Shown here: piece after piece, positions 24,763 to 36,978 of the stretch
How positions within the stretch are numbered: the stretch's first letter is position 1
Layout: each line of letters opens with the position of its first letter
Assembly (NCBI GenBank): GCA_030524475.1
Contig: JAUNGO010000004.1
Location: 10,856-74,855, forward strand
DNA length: 64,000 nt
DNA from: Eggerthellaceae bacterium
GTDB lineage: Bacteria; Actinomycetota; Coriobacteriia; Coriobacteriales; Eggerthellaceae
Reading direction: 5' to 3'
Translations under genes and position numbers: made by a program
Notes under the pieces: generated by a model
What the model was told of the DNA's origin: nothing
Seen by the model: the letters and a program-made list of their open reading frames with translations, nothing else
The model's database searches: none

Positions 24763-25929
24763 TTACAAGCTTTGGGCGACTTCCATCCCCAAAGACGTGA
24801 GCATACGCTTTTTGTTCGCCGTCTTTTCGAGCAATCCTGCTTCCTCGAGCTTTTTCAGCATGTTGTAAAGGCTCGAGTTGGGGATGTCGAGGATGTTGCA
24901 CAGCTCGGTGATCCCCAGCACGCCTTCGCTGAGGAATATCGGCAACAAGTCGCGCTCTTTCGCCGACAGCGCGGCGAGGGCTGGATGAACATGAGCAGCT
25001 CCCCGCACGTACCCGTTTTGCGCGTGCGGTTGAAACGCCGTGGTTTGAGGCACAGAAAAGTATGCGTCGTACGGCATTGCAGGCTGGTTGGGATAGGACT
25101 GAAACTGCGGCTGAGGAAACTCGCTCGCGGGGGCGTACTGCGTTTGAGCGTAAGGCTGGCTTTGCCCGAAAGCATAGGAAGGCGCGCTTTCGTACTGAGG
25201 CGCCGCCGCGGCCTGCGGTTGCGAGTACGGCGCCGCGGGCTGCGGCGTCGTCTGAGGCTGTGCCTGCATGGGAGATTGCGCCAAGGGTTGAACCTGCGCT
25301 TGCGGCTGAGGCGACATCCGGTTGTTCTCGGGAGAGGCGCCGTCGACGCTAATCGTAACCACCGAACCGGCACCCATGTTGTCTTCGATGGTGATGGTTC
25401 CGTGGGACGACTCAAGGTACTCCCTCACGATGGGAAGTCCTGACCCGACTCCGCGAATATACTTCTTCATAGGTTCTATGGCCGACGAGAAGCCTGGTAG
25501 CTGCGCGTTTTCTTTGTGGGCGATGCCGGGTCCTTGGTCGGCGAAGCGAATCGTGCACCCGTGGTCGAGCACCGACACCACGATCTCCTTGAATCGCGCG
25601 TGGATGAAGTTTTCCGCCACCTCCCTGATCACGGTGTAGGAAATGGGCCCGCCCGCGCTGTGGGCGTAGTCGTATATGCACGAGGAAAGCCGCTCTATGT
25701 ACTCGCTTGTTTCTGCGGGGTGTATCTCAATGACGCGCGGCGCGCTTCTCAGATCGTCGTAGATAGCCACGCGCGCCGTGGTGTTCACGTAAGCGTAGTC
25801 GAAGGGCTCTTCCGTGTTGTCGGAAGGGCTTTCTGCCGGCGCGTCGTTGGCCTGGCTCTTTTCGACATCAACGGAGAAAGCCTCGGAAGGGGAGGCGGTT
25901 GAGACGAGATTGTAGACAACTTCCTGCAT
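24763..25929 (-). CDS. HATPase (anti-sigma-kinase-like) protein with C-terminal helix-turn-helix
   Basis: A 388-residue protein between dnaA and oriC. The N-terminal half is a GHKL/HATPase_c domain: N-box REVAENFIHARF, G1 FADQGPGI, G2 GVGSGLPIVREYLESSHG, then GAGSVVTIS. No phospho-acceptor His domain is seen, as in SpoIIAB/RsbW-type kinases. A Gln/Pro/Ala/Tyr-rich linker of about 120 residues follows, then a winged-HTH-like end (LSAKERDLLPIFLSEGVLGITELCNILDIPNSSLYNMLKKLEEAG). ATG 25929 is preceded by GGAGTAAAAGCG; ATG 25953 has no such site. I do not recognise a described family with this exact layout. It is transcribed toward dnaA, so a link to initiation control is possible, but inferred. 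Confidence 0.8.
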   Translation of the reverse strand: MQEVVYNLVSTASPSEAFSVDVEKSQANDAPAESPSDNTEEPFDYAYVNTTARVAIYDDLRSAPRVIEIHPAETSEYIERLSSCIYDYAHSAGGPISYTVIREVAENFIHARFKEIVVSVLDHGCTIRFADQGPGIAHKENAQLPGFSSAIEPMKKYIRGVGSGLPIVREYLESSHGTITIEDNMGAGSVVTISVDGASPENNRMSPQPQAQVQPLAQSPMQAQPQTTPQPAAPYSQPQAAAAPQYESAPSYAFGQSQPYAQTQYAPASEFPQPQFQSYPNQPAMPYDAYFSVPQTTAFQPHAQNGYVRGAAHVHPALAALSAKERDLLPIFLSEGVLGITELCNILDIPNSSLYNMLKKLEEAGLLEKTANKKRMLTSLGMEVAQSL

Positions 25930-26069
25930 CGCTTTTACTCCGTTTTGAGCCATGTTTTTTAGAGATATTCAAGATTGTTCACGGCTATTCTATCGTTTTT
26001 CGGACGCTGAATGGCTCTGAATGCGGATCACCTGCGGTTTTCACAGGTAAAGAAAGCAGCTTTCGAAAG

Positions 26070-26088
26070 TTTTCAACATCTTTCAACA
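26070..26088 (+). promoter_or_regulatory. DnaA-box-like pair (TTTTCAACA / CTTTCAACA)
   Basis: TTTTCAACA at 26070-26078 followed at 26080-26088 by CTTTCAACA. Same word recurs at 26486-26503. Confidence 0.45.
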
Positions 26089-26121
26089 AAATGTGAATTT
26101 CGAAAGTCTGTCAACCTGCGG

Positions 26122-26171
26122 TTTTCATAGTTATCAACTATTTTTTCACTGAAAGTTGATAACTATGAAAA
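26122..26171. repeat. 18-bp inverted repeat in oriC
   Basis: Perfect arms 26122-26139 and 26154-26171 (each with TTATCAACT or its complement), loop of 14 nt. Each arm contains a DnaA-box-like word in opposite orientation. Confidence 0.8.
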
Positions 26172-26344
26172 ATGGTGAAAAAAATGGTTGGTTGAAAAGG
26201 CTATTTTGTTAAAAACTGTCGAATTTTTTCTTGACTTTTTAGGTTTTGAGGGTTTTCCCTGTTCGTGATGATGCCTTTTTCGTTTAATGGTTTGAAATGC
26301 GTTTAAATGTTCGCTTTTGATGCAAAGTTTGATTTAATTGCAAT

Positions 26345-26370
26345 AAAATACCTGATCAAACAGGTATTTT
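26345..26370. repeat. 10-bp inverted repeat in oriC
   Basis: AAAATACCTG (26345-26354) and its complement (26361-26370) around ATCAAA, inside AT-rich sequence. Confidence 0.7.
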
Positions 26371-26485
26371 TAAATCATTCACAAATAAGTTCGCAAAAAA
26401 GAATCAACCATAAACACGTTGTTTAGCGTCGCTCTGGACTAGGGTTTCTCGGTCTTTCAACCGCCTTTAAGTCAAAAAAGCGAAG

Positions 26486-26503
26486 TTTTCAACATTTTCA
26501 ACA
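26486..26503 (+). promoter_or_regulatory. Tandem DnaA-box-like words
   Basis: Two abutting copies of TTTTCAACA with no spacer. Confidence 0.5.
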
Positions 26504-26610
26504 ACGCACTTGGAAAAGAAAGTGGAAAACAGCACTGTCGCAAACCGGATTGATAAAACTCGATTGCGCTCATTTCTGTCGCGTCGCCGCCGTGCCGCCG
26601 CGAGCGCCGC

Positions 26611-26616
26611 TATAAT
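26611..26616 (+). promoter_or_regulatory. dnaN -10 box
   Basis: Consensus TATAAT 51 bp before the dnaN ATG; the -35 is weak. Confidence 0.5.
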
Positions 26617-26666
26617 GATTGCTCAATGAAACACGCGCGACCGCTGCGGAAAGAGGGAATGAGACC

Positions 26667-27767
26667 ATGAAGTTCAGCATCAACAAGTCTGAGTTGCAAA
26701 ACGCTATATCCGTTGTGCTCAAAGGCGTTTCGACGCGCTCGACCCTGCCTGTTTTGTCGGGAATCCTGCTTGACGCGCAGGGCGACAAGCTCGTCATGCA
26801 GGCAACCGACTTGGAGCTCTCTATTCAGTATTCCGCGGCGGCGTTGGTCGAGGAGGAGGGTAAAGCCGTCCTTCCCGGCAAACTTTTCTCTGAGATCGTG
26901 AAGAACCTCTCCGACGCGGCCGTTCACGTGGAGGCGCGCGACGACCAAGCGTTCATCACGTGCGACACGTCGTCGTTCTCCATTAAAGCGCTCAGCCCCG
27001 ACGACTTCCCGGGTTTTCCGTCGGTCGACACGCACCAGCGCATCGAAATTCCCTTCGCGCAGTTCTCGTCAATGGTCAAGCGCGTGTCGCGCGTGGTTTC
27101 GAAGGACGAAAGCCGCGCCATCCTCACCGGCGTACTGATCACGCTCGAGAACGGGTTGCTGCGCATGGTTGCCACCGACTCGTATCGACTCGCGGTAACC
27201 GAGGCGGCGCTGCCCGACTCGTCGGCCGACGAGTTCCAAGCTGTCATTTCGGGCACGTTCCTGTCGGAGATAGCCTCGCTGCCTAAAGCCGCCTCACCCG
27301 TTTCGATTGCGCTGGCCGACAACCAAATCGTGGTTAACTGCGAAGACACGGTGTTTATCAACCGTCGCATCGAGGGAAATTTCCCCAACTACAAGCAGCT
27401 GCTCCCCGACTCCTACGCCACCCGTGCGACCCTTGACGTCGATCGCTTGGTGGCGGGCGTGAAACGCGCATCGCTTCTCGGGTCGTCGACCTCGCCCGTG
27501 AAGTTCGACCTGAACGCCGCCTCGCAAACGGCGCAGGTTTCCGCGGCGTCGCAGGATGTGGGCTCGGCCCAGGAAACTATTCCCTGCGAAATTGAGGGCG
27601 AAGACGTGGAAATTGCCTTCAACTACTCGTATGTCCTCGAAGGATTGTCGGCTGTCTCGGGCGACCGCGTGAACCTCGAGATTCAGACGGCGCTCAAGCC
27701 GGGCATTTTCCGCGCCGAAGAGCCTGAAAACTACCTTTACCTCGTCATGCCCGTGCGTATTTCGTAG
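26667..27767 (+). CDS. dnaN: DNA polymerase III beta subunit (sliding clamp)
   Basis: A 366-residue clamp with three repeated domains, beginning MKFSINKSELQNAISVVLKGV. Typical pieces include RSTLPVLSGILLDA, the middle VVSKDESRAILTGVLI and the C-terminal YLVMPVR segment. The clamp tethers DNA polymerase and other proteins to DNA. ATG 26667 is chosen because GAGGGAATGAGACC precedes it; the frame is open from 26619. It reads away from oriC, opposite to dnaA. A parS site follows 4 bp after the stop. Confidence 0.97.
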   Translation: MKFSINKSELQNAISVVLKGVSTRSTLPVLSGILLDAQGDKLVMQATDLELSIQYSAAALVEEEGKAVLPGKLFSEIVKNLSDAAVHVEARDDQAFITCDTSSFSIKALSPDDFPGFPSVDTHQRIEIPFAQFSSMVKRVSRVVSKDESRAILTGVLITLENGLLRMVATDSYRLAVTEAALPDSSADEFQAVISGTFLSEIASLPKAASPVSIALADNQIVVNCEDTVFINRRIEGNFPNYKQLLPDSYATRATLDVDRLVAGVKRASLLGSSTSPVKFDLNAASQTAQVSAASQDVGSAQETIPCEIEGEDVEIAFNYSYVLEGLSAVSGDRVNLEIQTALKPGIFRAEEPENYLYLVMPVRIS

Positions 27768-27770
27768 GAA

Positions 27771-27786
27771 TGTTTCACGTGAAACA
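27771..27786. other. parS site (exact)
   Basis: Exact 16-mer 4 bp after the dnaN stop; first site on the right of the parS-free origin zone. Confidence 0.85.
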
Positions 27787-27936
27787 CTCTGAGGCAAAAC
27801 GAGCCCAGGACGCTCGAGGCGGTTCTTGCCGCCTCCGCGCCGCCTTCCGCTGCGAGTCCTTTCGCCTGTGCGGCCCTTTAAGCGCGCACGGCGCAGCCCT
27901 TTGTTCGCTTGACGCCGTGCGAAACGAGCGCTGCGT

Positions 27937-29043
27937 ATGACGTTGCGCATCACTGGCGTGTCGTTTCGCGACTTCCGCTCGTATGAGGCGTTTGAGCTGC
28001 GCAACGTTGGCATGCTCTCGATTTTGGTCGGCCCGAACGCGGTCGGCAAGACCAACGTGATCGAGGGCATCCAGCTTCTCACGGCTCTCACGTCGTTTCG
28101 CCACGCAACCATTGAGCAGCTGATACGCCACGGGCGTTCCGCCGCGTCGCTCAGCGCGGACGTCTCGGACGGGAATCGCCAACTCGACGTAGGGCTGCGC
28201 ATGGAAGGGCACGTCAAGCGGTATCAACTCAACGGCAAGGCGAAGAAGCCGGCGGAGCTCAAAGGGCTCGTTCCGTCGGTGACGTTCACGCCCGACGATC
28301 TCGATCTCGTGAAAGGTTCGATGAGCGGCAGACGGCAGGCGGTCGACTCCCTCGGATCGCAGCTCAACGCGAATTACTATCTTATTCTCAAGGACTACGA
28401 GAAGGTGATTCGCCATAAGAACAAGCTGCTGAAGGAAGAGGCCTCGCTGTTGCTGATCGACAGCATTGATGAGATGCTGATCACGTGCGGCGCGCAGTTG
28501 ACCTGCTATCGCGCCGCGTTGTTCGAGAAGCTTGCGCCTTATATGAAGCAACGCTACGAGCAGATAGCCGGCACGCGCGAGCGCTTCGAGGCGTGGTTTG
28601 CGCCTTCTTGGGAATCGATCGACGAAAAGAACCCGCAGAGGTTCGATGTTTCACGTGAAACATCGCGCGAGCGTTTGGCGGCTGCGCTCAAAGAGCACCG
28701 CGGCGAAGAGGTTCAACGGCGGCGGGCGCTCGTGGGACCGCATGTTGATCAGCTTGTTTTCACCATCGACGGCTTGAACGCCACTCATTACGGCAGCCAA
28801 GGTCAGCAACGGTCGGTGGTGTTGGCCTATAAGCTGGCCGAGGCGGCGGTTATCGAGGAAATGCTTGACCAGAAGCCGATTCTCTTGCTCGACGACGTGA
28901 TGAGCGAGCTCGACGGCGAGCGCCGCGAGGCTTTGGTCGACTACATTTCCGACGACGTTCAGACGTTTATCACCACGGCGAACCTTGCCTACTTCGACCG
29001 CGATATGCTTTCCTCGGCCGACGTTGTCAACCTCCCGCTTTAA
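27937..29043 (+). CDS. recF: DNA replication and repair protein RecF
   Basis: A 368-residue SMC-like ATPase that helps load RecA at single-stranded gaps. Walker A is VGPNAVGKTNVIEGI near residue 35. The ABC-type signature region lies around GSQGQQRSVVLAYKLAE, and Walker B is PILLLDDVMSELD. ATG 27937 begins the family N-terminus MTLRITGVSFRDFRS. An exact parS inside the gene encodes V238-S-R-E-T. Order dnaN-recF-gyrB-gyrA is standard, but no DciA-like gene follows recF. Confidence 0.96.
   Translation: MTLRITGVSFRDFRSYEAFELRNVGMLSILVGPNAVGKTNVIEGIQLLTALTSFRHATIEQLIRHGRSAASLSADVSDGNRQLDVGLRMEGHVKRYQLNGKAKKPAELKGLVPSVTFTPDDLDLVKGSMSGRRQAVDSLGSQLNANYYLILKDYEKVIRHKNKLLKEEASLLLIDSIDEMLITCGAQLTCYRAALFEKLAPYMKQRYEQIAGTRERFEAWFAPSWESIDEKNPQRFDVSRETSRERLAAALKEHRGEEVQRRRALVGPHVDQLVFTIDGLNATHYGSQGQQRSVVLAYKLAEAAVIEEMLDQKPILLLDDVMSELDGERREALVDYISDDVQTFITTANLAYFDRDMLSSADVVNLPL
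28647..28662. other. parS site (exact), inside recF
   Basis: Exact 16-mer in recF, read as V-S-R-E-T. Confidence 0.87.
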
Positions 29044-31469
<2,426 letters not shown>

Positions 31470-31493
31470 TTTCAAGCGGAAAGCGCCGCGGAG

Positions 31494-31509
31494 TGTTTCA
31501 CGTGAAACA
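31494..31509. other. parS site (exact)
   Basis: Exact 16-mer 24 bp after the gyrB stop, in a near-perfect palindrome of about 30 bp (one G-T pair); terminator-like. Confidence 0.85.
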
Positions 31510-31544
31510 TTCCGCGCTTGAAAAACGACACACAGCCATAAAAA

Positions 31545-31560
31545 TGTTTCACGTGAAACA
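31545..31560. other. parS site (exact)
   Basis: Exact 16-mer 19 bp before the gyrA start. Confidence 0.85.
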
Positions 31561-31579
31561 TTTTCGGAGAGGAACATAG

Positions 31580-34306
<2,727 letters not shown>

Positions 34307-34410
34307 CGGGGCGGCGGAGTTTGAATAGCGGCGCGGTGACCGTGCTGCTGCGCGTCGACGCCCGCCGCGAACAAGCGCAGCCCCGTGTGGCCTAGTGTAG
34401 GTATTCGACA

Positions 34411-34442
34411 AGGGGGAGTGTTTCACGTGAAACACTCCCCCT
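34411..34442. terminator. parS-centred 32-bp palindrome, terminator-like
   Basis: Perfect 32-bp palindrome around the parS at 34419 with G5/C5 ends, between convergent gyrA and the DUF151 gene. It could end both transcripts, though the U run is poor. Confidence 0.5.
34419..34434. other. parS site (exact)
   Basis: Exact 16-mer at the centre of the palindrome 34411-34442. Confidence 0.85.
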
Positions 34443-34459
34443 GTTAGTTTGGGGCGGTA

Positions 34460-34960
34460 TTATTCCCCAAAGTCTTCGGGTTTCAATCCCTCTATGAACG
34501 TGTGAAATTCCTGCAACTCGGCTTCTTCGTCGTGGTTGCTCTTGAACAGGTAGGGAAACGATGCGCGTTCGAGAATATCCTCTTCGATATAGAAAGGCGC
34601 CTCCTGGCGCAACGCCAAAGAGATTGCGTCGGTAGGCCGCGCATCGAGCTCGACGAGGCGCGCACCCTGCCGCAAGGTAAGCTTGGCGAAGAACGTCTGA
34701 CCCTTGACGTCGTTGATAACCACGTGGTCGACGCGCGTGTCGAGGTTGGTGAGCGCATCGAGGAACAGGTCGTGCGTTGTGGGCCGCGGCATACGCACGT
34801 GCTCGATGGCGATGCCAAGCTGCATAGCTTCCTGCGGGCCGATCCAAATGGGCACGACGCGCGATTTCCCCTCGGGGGTTTCTTCGACGGGCTCGAGAAC
34901 CAGAACAGAAGGCTGACCTGGGCTGATTACGATAAGGGTGAGAACACGAAGCGGAATCAC
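34460..34960 (-). CDS. DUF151 (bifunctional nuclease) family protein
   Basis: A 166-residue protein with the BFN domain: an N-terminal strand VIPLRVLTLIVIS, LEPVEETPEG, VPIWIGPQEAMQLGIA, TTHDLFLDALTNLDTRVDHVVIND and DARPTDAISLALR, with an acidic tail. The family is linked to mild nuclease activity in a few organisms, but its role in bacteria is unsettled. The frame is open far upstream. AGGAGG directly abuts ATG 34966, leaving no spacing, so GTG 34960, 6 bp from AGGAGG, is the better start. Its stop is 18 bp from the 32-bp parS palindrome. Confidence 0.82.
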   Translation of the reverse strand: MIPLRVLTLIVISPGQPSVLVLEPVEETPEGKSRVVPIWIGPQEAMQLGIAIEHVRMPRPTTHDLFLDALTNLDTRVDHVVINDVKGQTFFAKLTLRQGARLVELDARPTDAISLALRQEAPFYIEEDILERASFPYLFKSNHDEEAELQEFHTFIEGLKPEDFGE

Positions 34961-35094
34961 GGGCATCCTCCTGACATAAGTCCCTGGAATGCCGAACGCG
35001 CTTCGCGCGCCGCGACTCGCGAGGCGCACGCTGCGCGACACGAATTGCACAACGCGTGACACACGGCGCGCTTCGCGAGGAGCTCCGAAACCCG

Positions 35095-35123
35095 ATAAAA
35101 CAAAACCCCTCGTCAGAGGGGCT
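35095..35123 (-). terminator. Terminator after tRNA-Ala
   Basis: On the minus strand CCCCTC-TGAC-GAGGGG is followed by TTTTGTTTT. Confidence 0.75.
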
Positions 35124-35133
35124 TCGGGTTTCA

Positions 35134-35209
35134 TGGTGGAGCATAGGGGGATCGAACCCCTGACCTCAGGCTTGCAAAGCCCGCGCTCTCCCAGCTGAGC
35201 TAATGCCCC
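35134..35209 (-). tRNA. tRNA-Ala (UGC)
   Basis: Reads GGGGCATTAGCTCAGCTGGG, anticodon TGC in loop CTTTGCAAG, ends in CCA. The G3-U70 wobble pair that marks tRNA-Ala is present. It follows tRNA-Ile. Confidence 0.95.
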
Positions 35210-35240
35210 ATGTTCGGCAAGCACTTTATGTTGCACAGAA

Positions 35241-35256
35241 TGTTTCACGTGAAACA
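35241..35256. other. parS site (exact)
   Basis: Exact 16-mer in a 24-bp palindrome between tRNA-Ala and tRNA-Ile. Confidence 0.85.
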
Positions 35257-35279
35257 TTCTAAAACAGCTCCAGATATTA

Positions 35280-35323
35280 ATAAACGCTCCACCGGCTAAC
35301 TCGGCTCACGGTGGAGCGTTTAT
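35280..35323. terminator. Inverted repeat between tRNA-Ile and tRNA-Ala
   Basis: Perfect 15-bp arms with a 14-nt loop directly 3' of tRNA-Ile. U run weak, so terminator or processing hairpin. Confidence 0.5.
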
Positions 35324-35332
35324 CGCAATAAA

Positions 35333-35409
<77 letters not shown>

Positions 35410-35427
35410 TTGAAAAAGTGCTTGAAT

Positions 35428-35456
35428 ATCTTACGTCGACATAAGAGATAGGTCAA
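35428..35456 (-). promoter_or_regulatory. tRNA-Ile promoter
   Basis: On the minus strand TTGACC (35456-35451), 17-bp spacer, TAAGAT (35433-35428). Confidence 0.7.
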
Positions 35457-35592
35457 GAACTTTTTTCGGGGAATTTGCGGCGCGGCGCTCTCGCTTCGCC
35501 TTTACCTGCTTGGAAACATCCGCGTTCGTGAGACAATGAGCGTTGAATTGTGCAGCGACAGGTAGAGAAACCGGCGCAAGACGGAGGCTGAC

Positions 35593-36801
35593 ATGGGCGA
35601 GAAGCAATACTTCCTGGCAGTAGACGGCGGAGGGACGTCGACGGAGTTTCTGCTTGTCGAAAGCGTTTCCCGCGGTGAAGGGCGTAGTTCGGAAGGGGAA
35701 GAACAAGGGGAAGGCGTGCGCGACTGCGTGTTGTGCTCGTTTTCGGTCGGCTCGACGAGCGTGAAATCGGTTGGGGTTTCCGCCGCGCGCGAAAACTTGC
35801 TCGAGGGCGCAAAGCGCGTGGGCGAGGCGCTTCGCGCACGCGGGGCGTCGCCCGACGAGGTGTTCGGCGTGTGGGGGCTTTCTGGATGCGATTCCGCCGA
35901 CGACCAGGCGCGCTACGAGCGTATGGTCGCCGATTCGGGCTTCGATTCGAGTCGTCAGCTGGTGTGCAACGACGCCCTGCTCGCCCTGCGAGCGGTAACG
36001 GCGGGACCAGGTGTGGTACTTGTTGCCGGCACAGGCTCGGTTGCCTTGGGCGTCGATGCCGCCGGGCGTGTCCATCGCGTTGGCGGCTGGGGCTATCAGG
36101 TGAGCGACCTCGGTTCGGGGTGTTGGATGGGTTCTCGCTTGATTCGGGAGGCGCTTCTGTATTCCGACGGGTGCCGCGCTTTCGACCCTGTTTTTGACGC
36201 GGTGTGCACGCAAGCGGGGTGCACGTACGACCAACTCGGCGACGTGGCGCAGCGCCTTACGCGCGCCGACGAGCTGGCGGCTTTTGCGCGTATTGTGCTC
36301 GACTACGCGCCGGAGAGCACGCCGAAGGGCGCTGGCACCCCACGAGGGGGCGCGGTCGAAAAGAGCGAGGTTTGCCGCGATATTCGTCGCCGCGCGGCGG
36401 AATATCTCGCGGGATATATAACCTCAGTGGTGAATAAAGCCGGGGAAGGTGAAACCCGAGAAACAGGCGATGCGGTTGACGTCGTTCTCTCAGGCGGATT
36501 ATTCTCAAACGAGTCTTTTTATGAAGAGGCCACGAGCACTGTTCGACAAAGGTTAGCGATTTCTCAGCGCCCCGTGTCGCCGAGCTCGCCTTCGTGCCCG
36601 CTTCCGCACTCATCTTCGCGACGGTCTTCACTTCCGACCACTCTTCCGCTCTCGCCTTCGGACTCTTCTTCGAGTTCTCTTTCACACTCACGCTCGCACT
36701 CGTATTCTGTCCGATTTCATCGACTCGAGAAATCGCCCACAGTTGGGGGCATCAACATGGCGAAACGCATCGCGGAAAAGCATTCGTCCCAACGCGGCTG
36801 A
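35593..36801 (+). CDS. BadF/BadG/BcrA/BcrD-type ATPase (N-acetylglucosamine-kinase-like)
   Basis: A 402-residue protein of the ASKHA (actin-like) ATPase fold. The first phosphate loop is LAVDGGGTSTEFLLV. VLVAGTGSVALGVD and GGWGYQVSDLGSGCWMG match the kinase-type branch of the family (GlcNAc kinase). VVLSGGLFSN is the adenosine motif. Residues of about 325-375 form a Ser/Pro-rich insert or tail, unusual for the family, before the final GGINMAKRIAEKH. Likely substrate is an amino sugar, but not proven. ATG 35593 follows GGAGGCTGAC. Two parS-type sites follow the stop. Confidence 0.8.
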   Translation: MGEKQYFLAVDGGGTSTEFLLVESVSRGEGRSSEGEEQGEGVRDCVLCSFSVGSTSVKSVGVSAARENLLEGAKRVGEALRARGASPDEVFGVWGLSGCDSADDQARYERMVADSGFDSSRQLVCNDALLALRAVTAGPGVVLVAGTGSVALGVDAAGRVHRVGGWGYQVSDLGSGCWMGSRLIREALLYSDGCRAFDPVFDAVCTQAGCTYDQLGDVAQRLTRADELAAFARIVLDYAPESTPKGAGTPRGGAVEKSEVCRDIRRRAAEYLAGYITSVVNKAGEGETRETGDAVDVVLSGGLFSNESFYEEATSTVRQRLAISQRPVSPSSPSCPLPHSSSRRSSLPTTLPLSPSDSSSSSLSHSRSHSYSVRFHRLEKSPTVGGINMAKRIAEKHSSQRG

Positions 36802-36802
36802 A

Positions 36803-36818
36803 TGTTTCACGTGAAATG
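36803..36818. other. Degenerate parS-like site
   Basis: TGTTTCACGTGAAATG: right end has two changes. It starts 1 bp after the BadF-type gene stop. Confidence 0.55.
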
Positions 36819-36852
36819 CTTCGGGCCTTCATGTAGTGGGGAGGGACGAAAA

Positions 36853-36868
36853 TGTTTCACGTGAAACA
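36853..36868. other. parS site (exact)
   Basis: Exact 16-mer 50 bp after the degenerate one, between convergent genes. Confidence 0.85.
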
Positions 36869-36978
36869 GTGTAGCGCTTGCCGATTCGCCTACTAAAAGC
36901 AGTCTAAACCCTTCGCCACGCTCTCTCTTGCGTGTTACTGCACTTTGCTTAGGACACGATGGACGCCACTTTTTGCCG

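Larger units (their letters stand above)
25930..26666. other. Replication origin candidate (oriC)
   Basis: A 737-bp AT-rich gap between the divergent dnaA-side and dnaN-side genes, at the switch of gene strand bias. It contains repeated TTTTCAACA words (26070-26078, 26486-26494, 26495-26503), an 18-bp inverted repeat (26122-26171), a TTGAAAAG word near 26202 and a second inverted repeat (26345-26370). The T- and A-rich runs of 26140-26480 could be the unwinding element. No parS lies here. TTTTCAACA is not the usual TTATNCACA, so calling these DnaA boxes is inference. Confidence 0.75.

Noticed and set aside
34961-35257. Long N-terminal extension of the DUF151 gene
   Set aside because: Would translate the tRNA-Ala gene; the strong AGGAGG fits GTG 34960.
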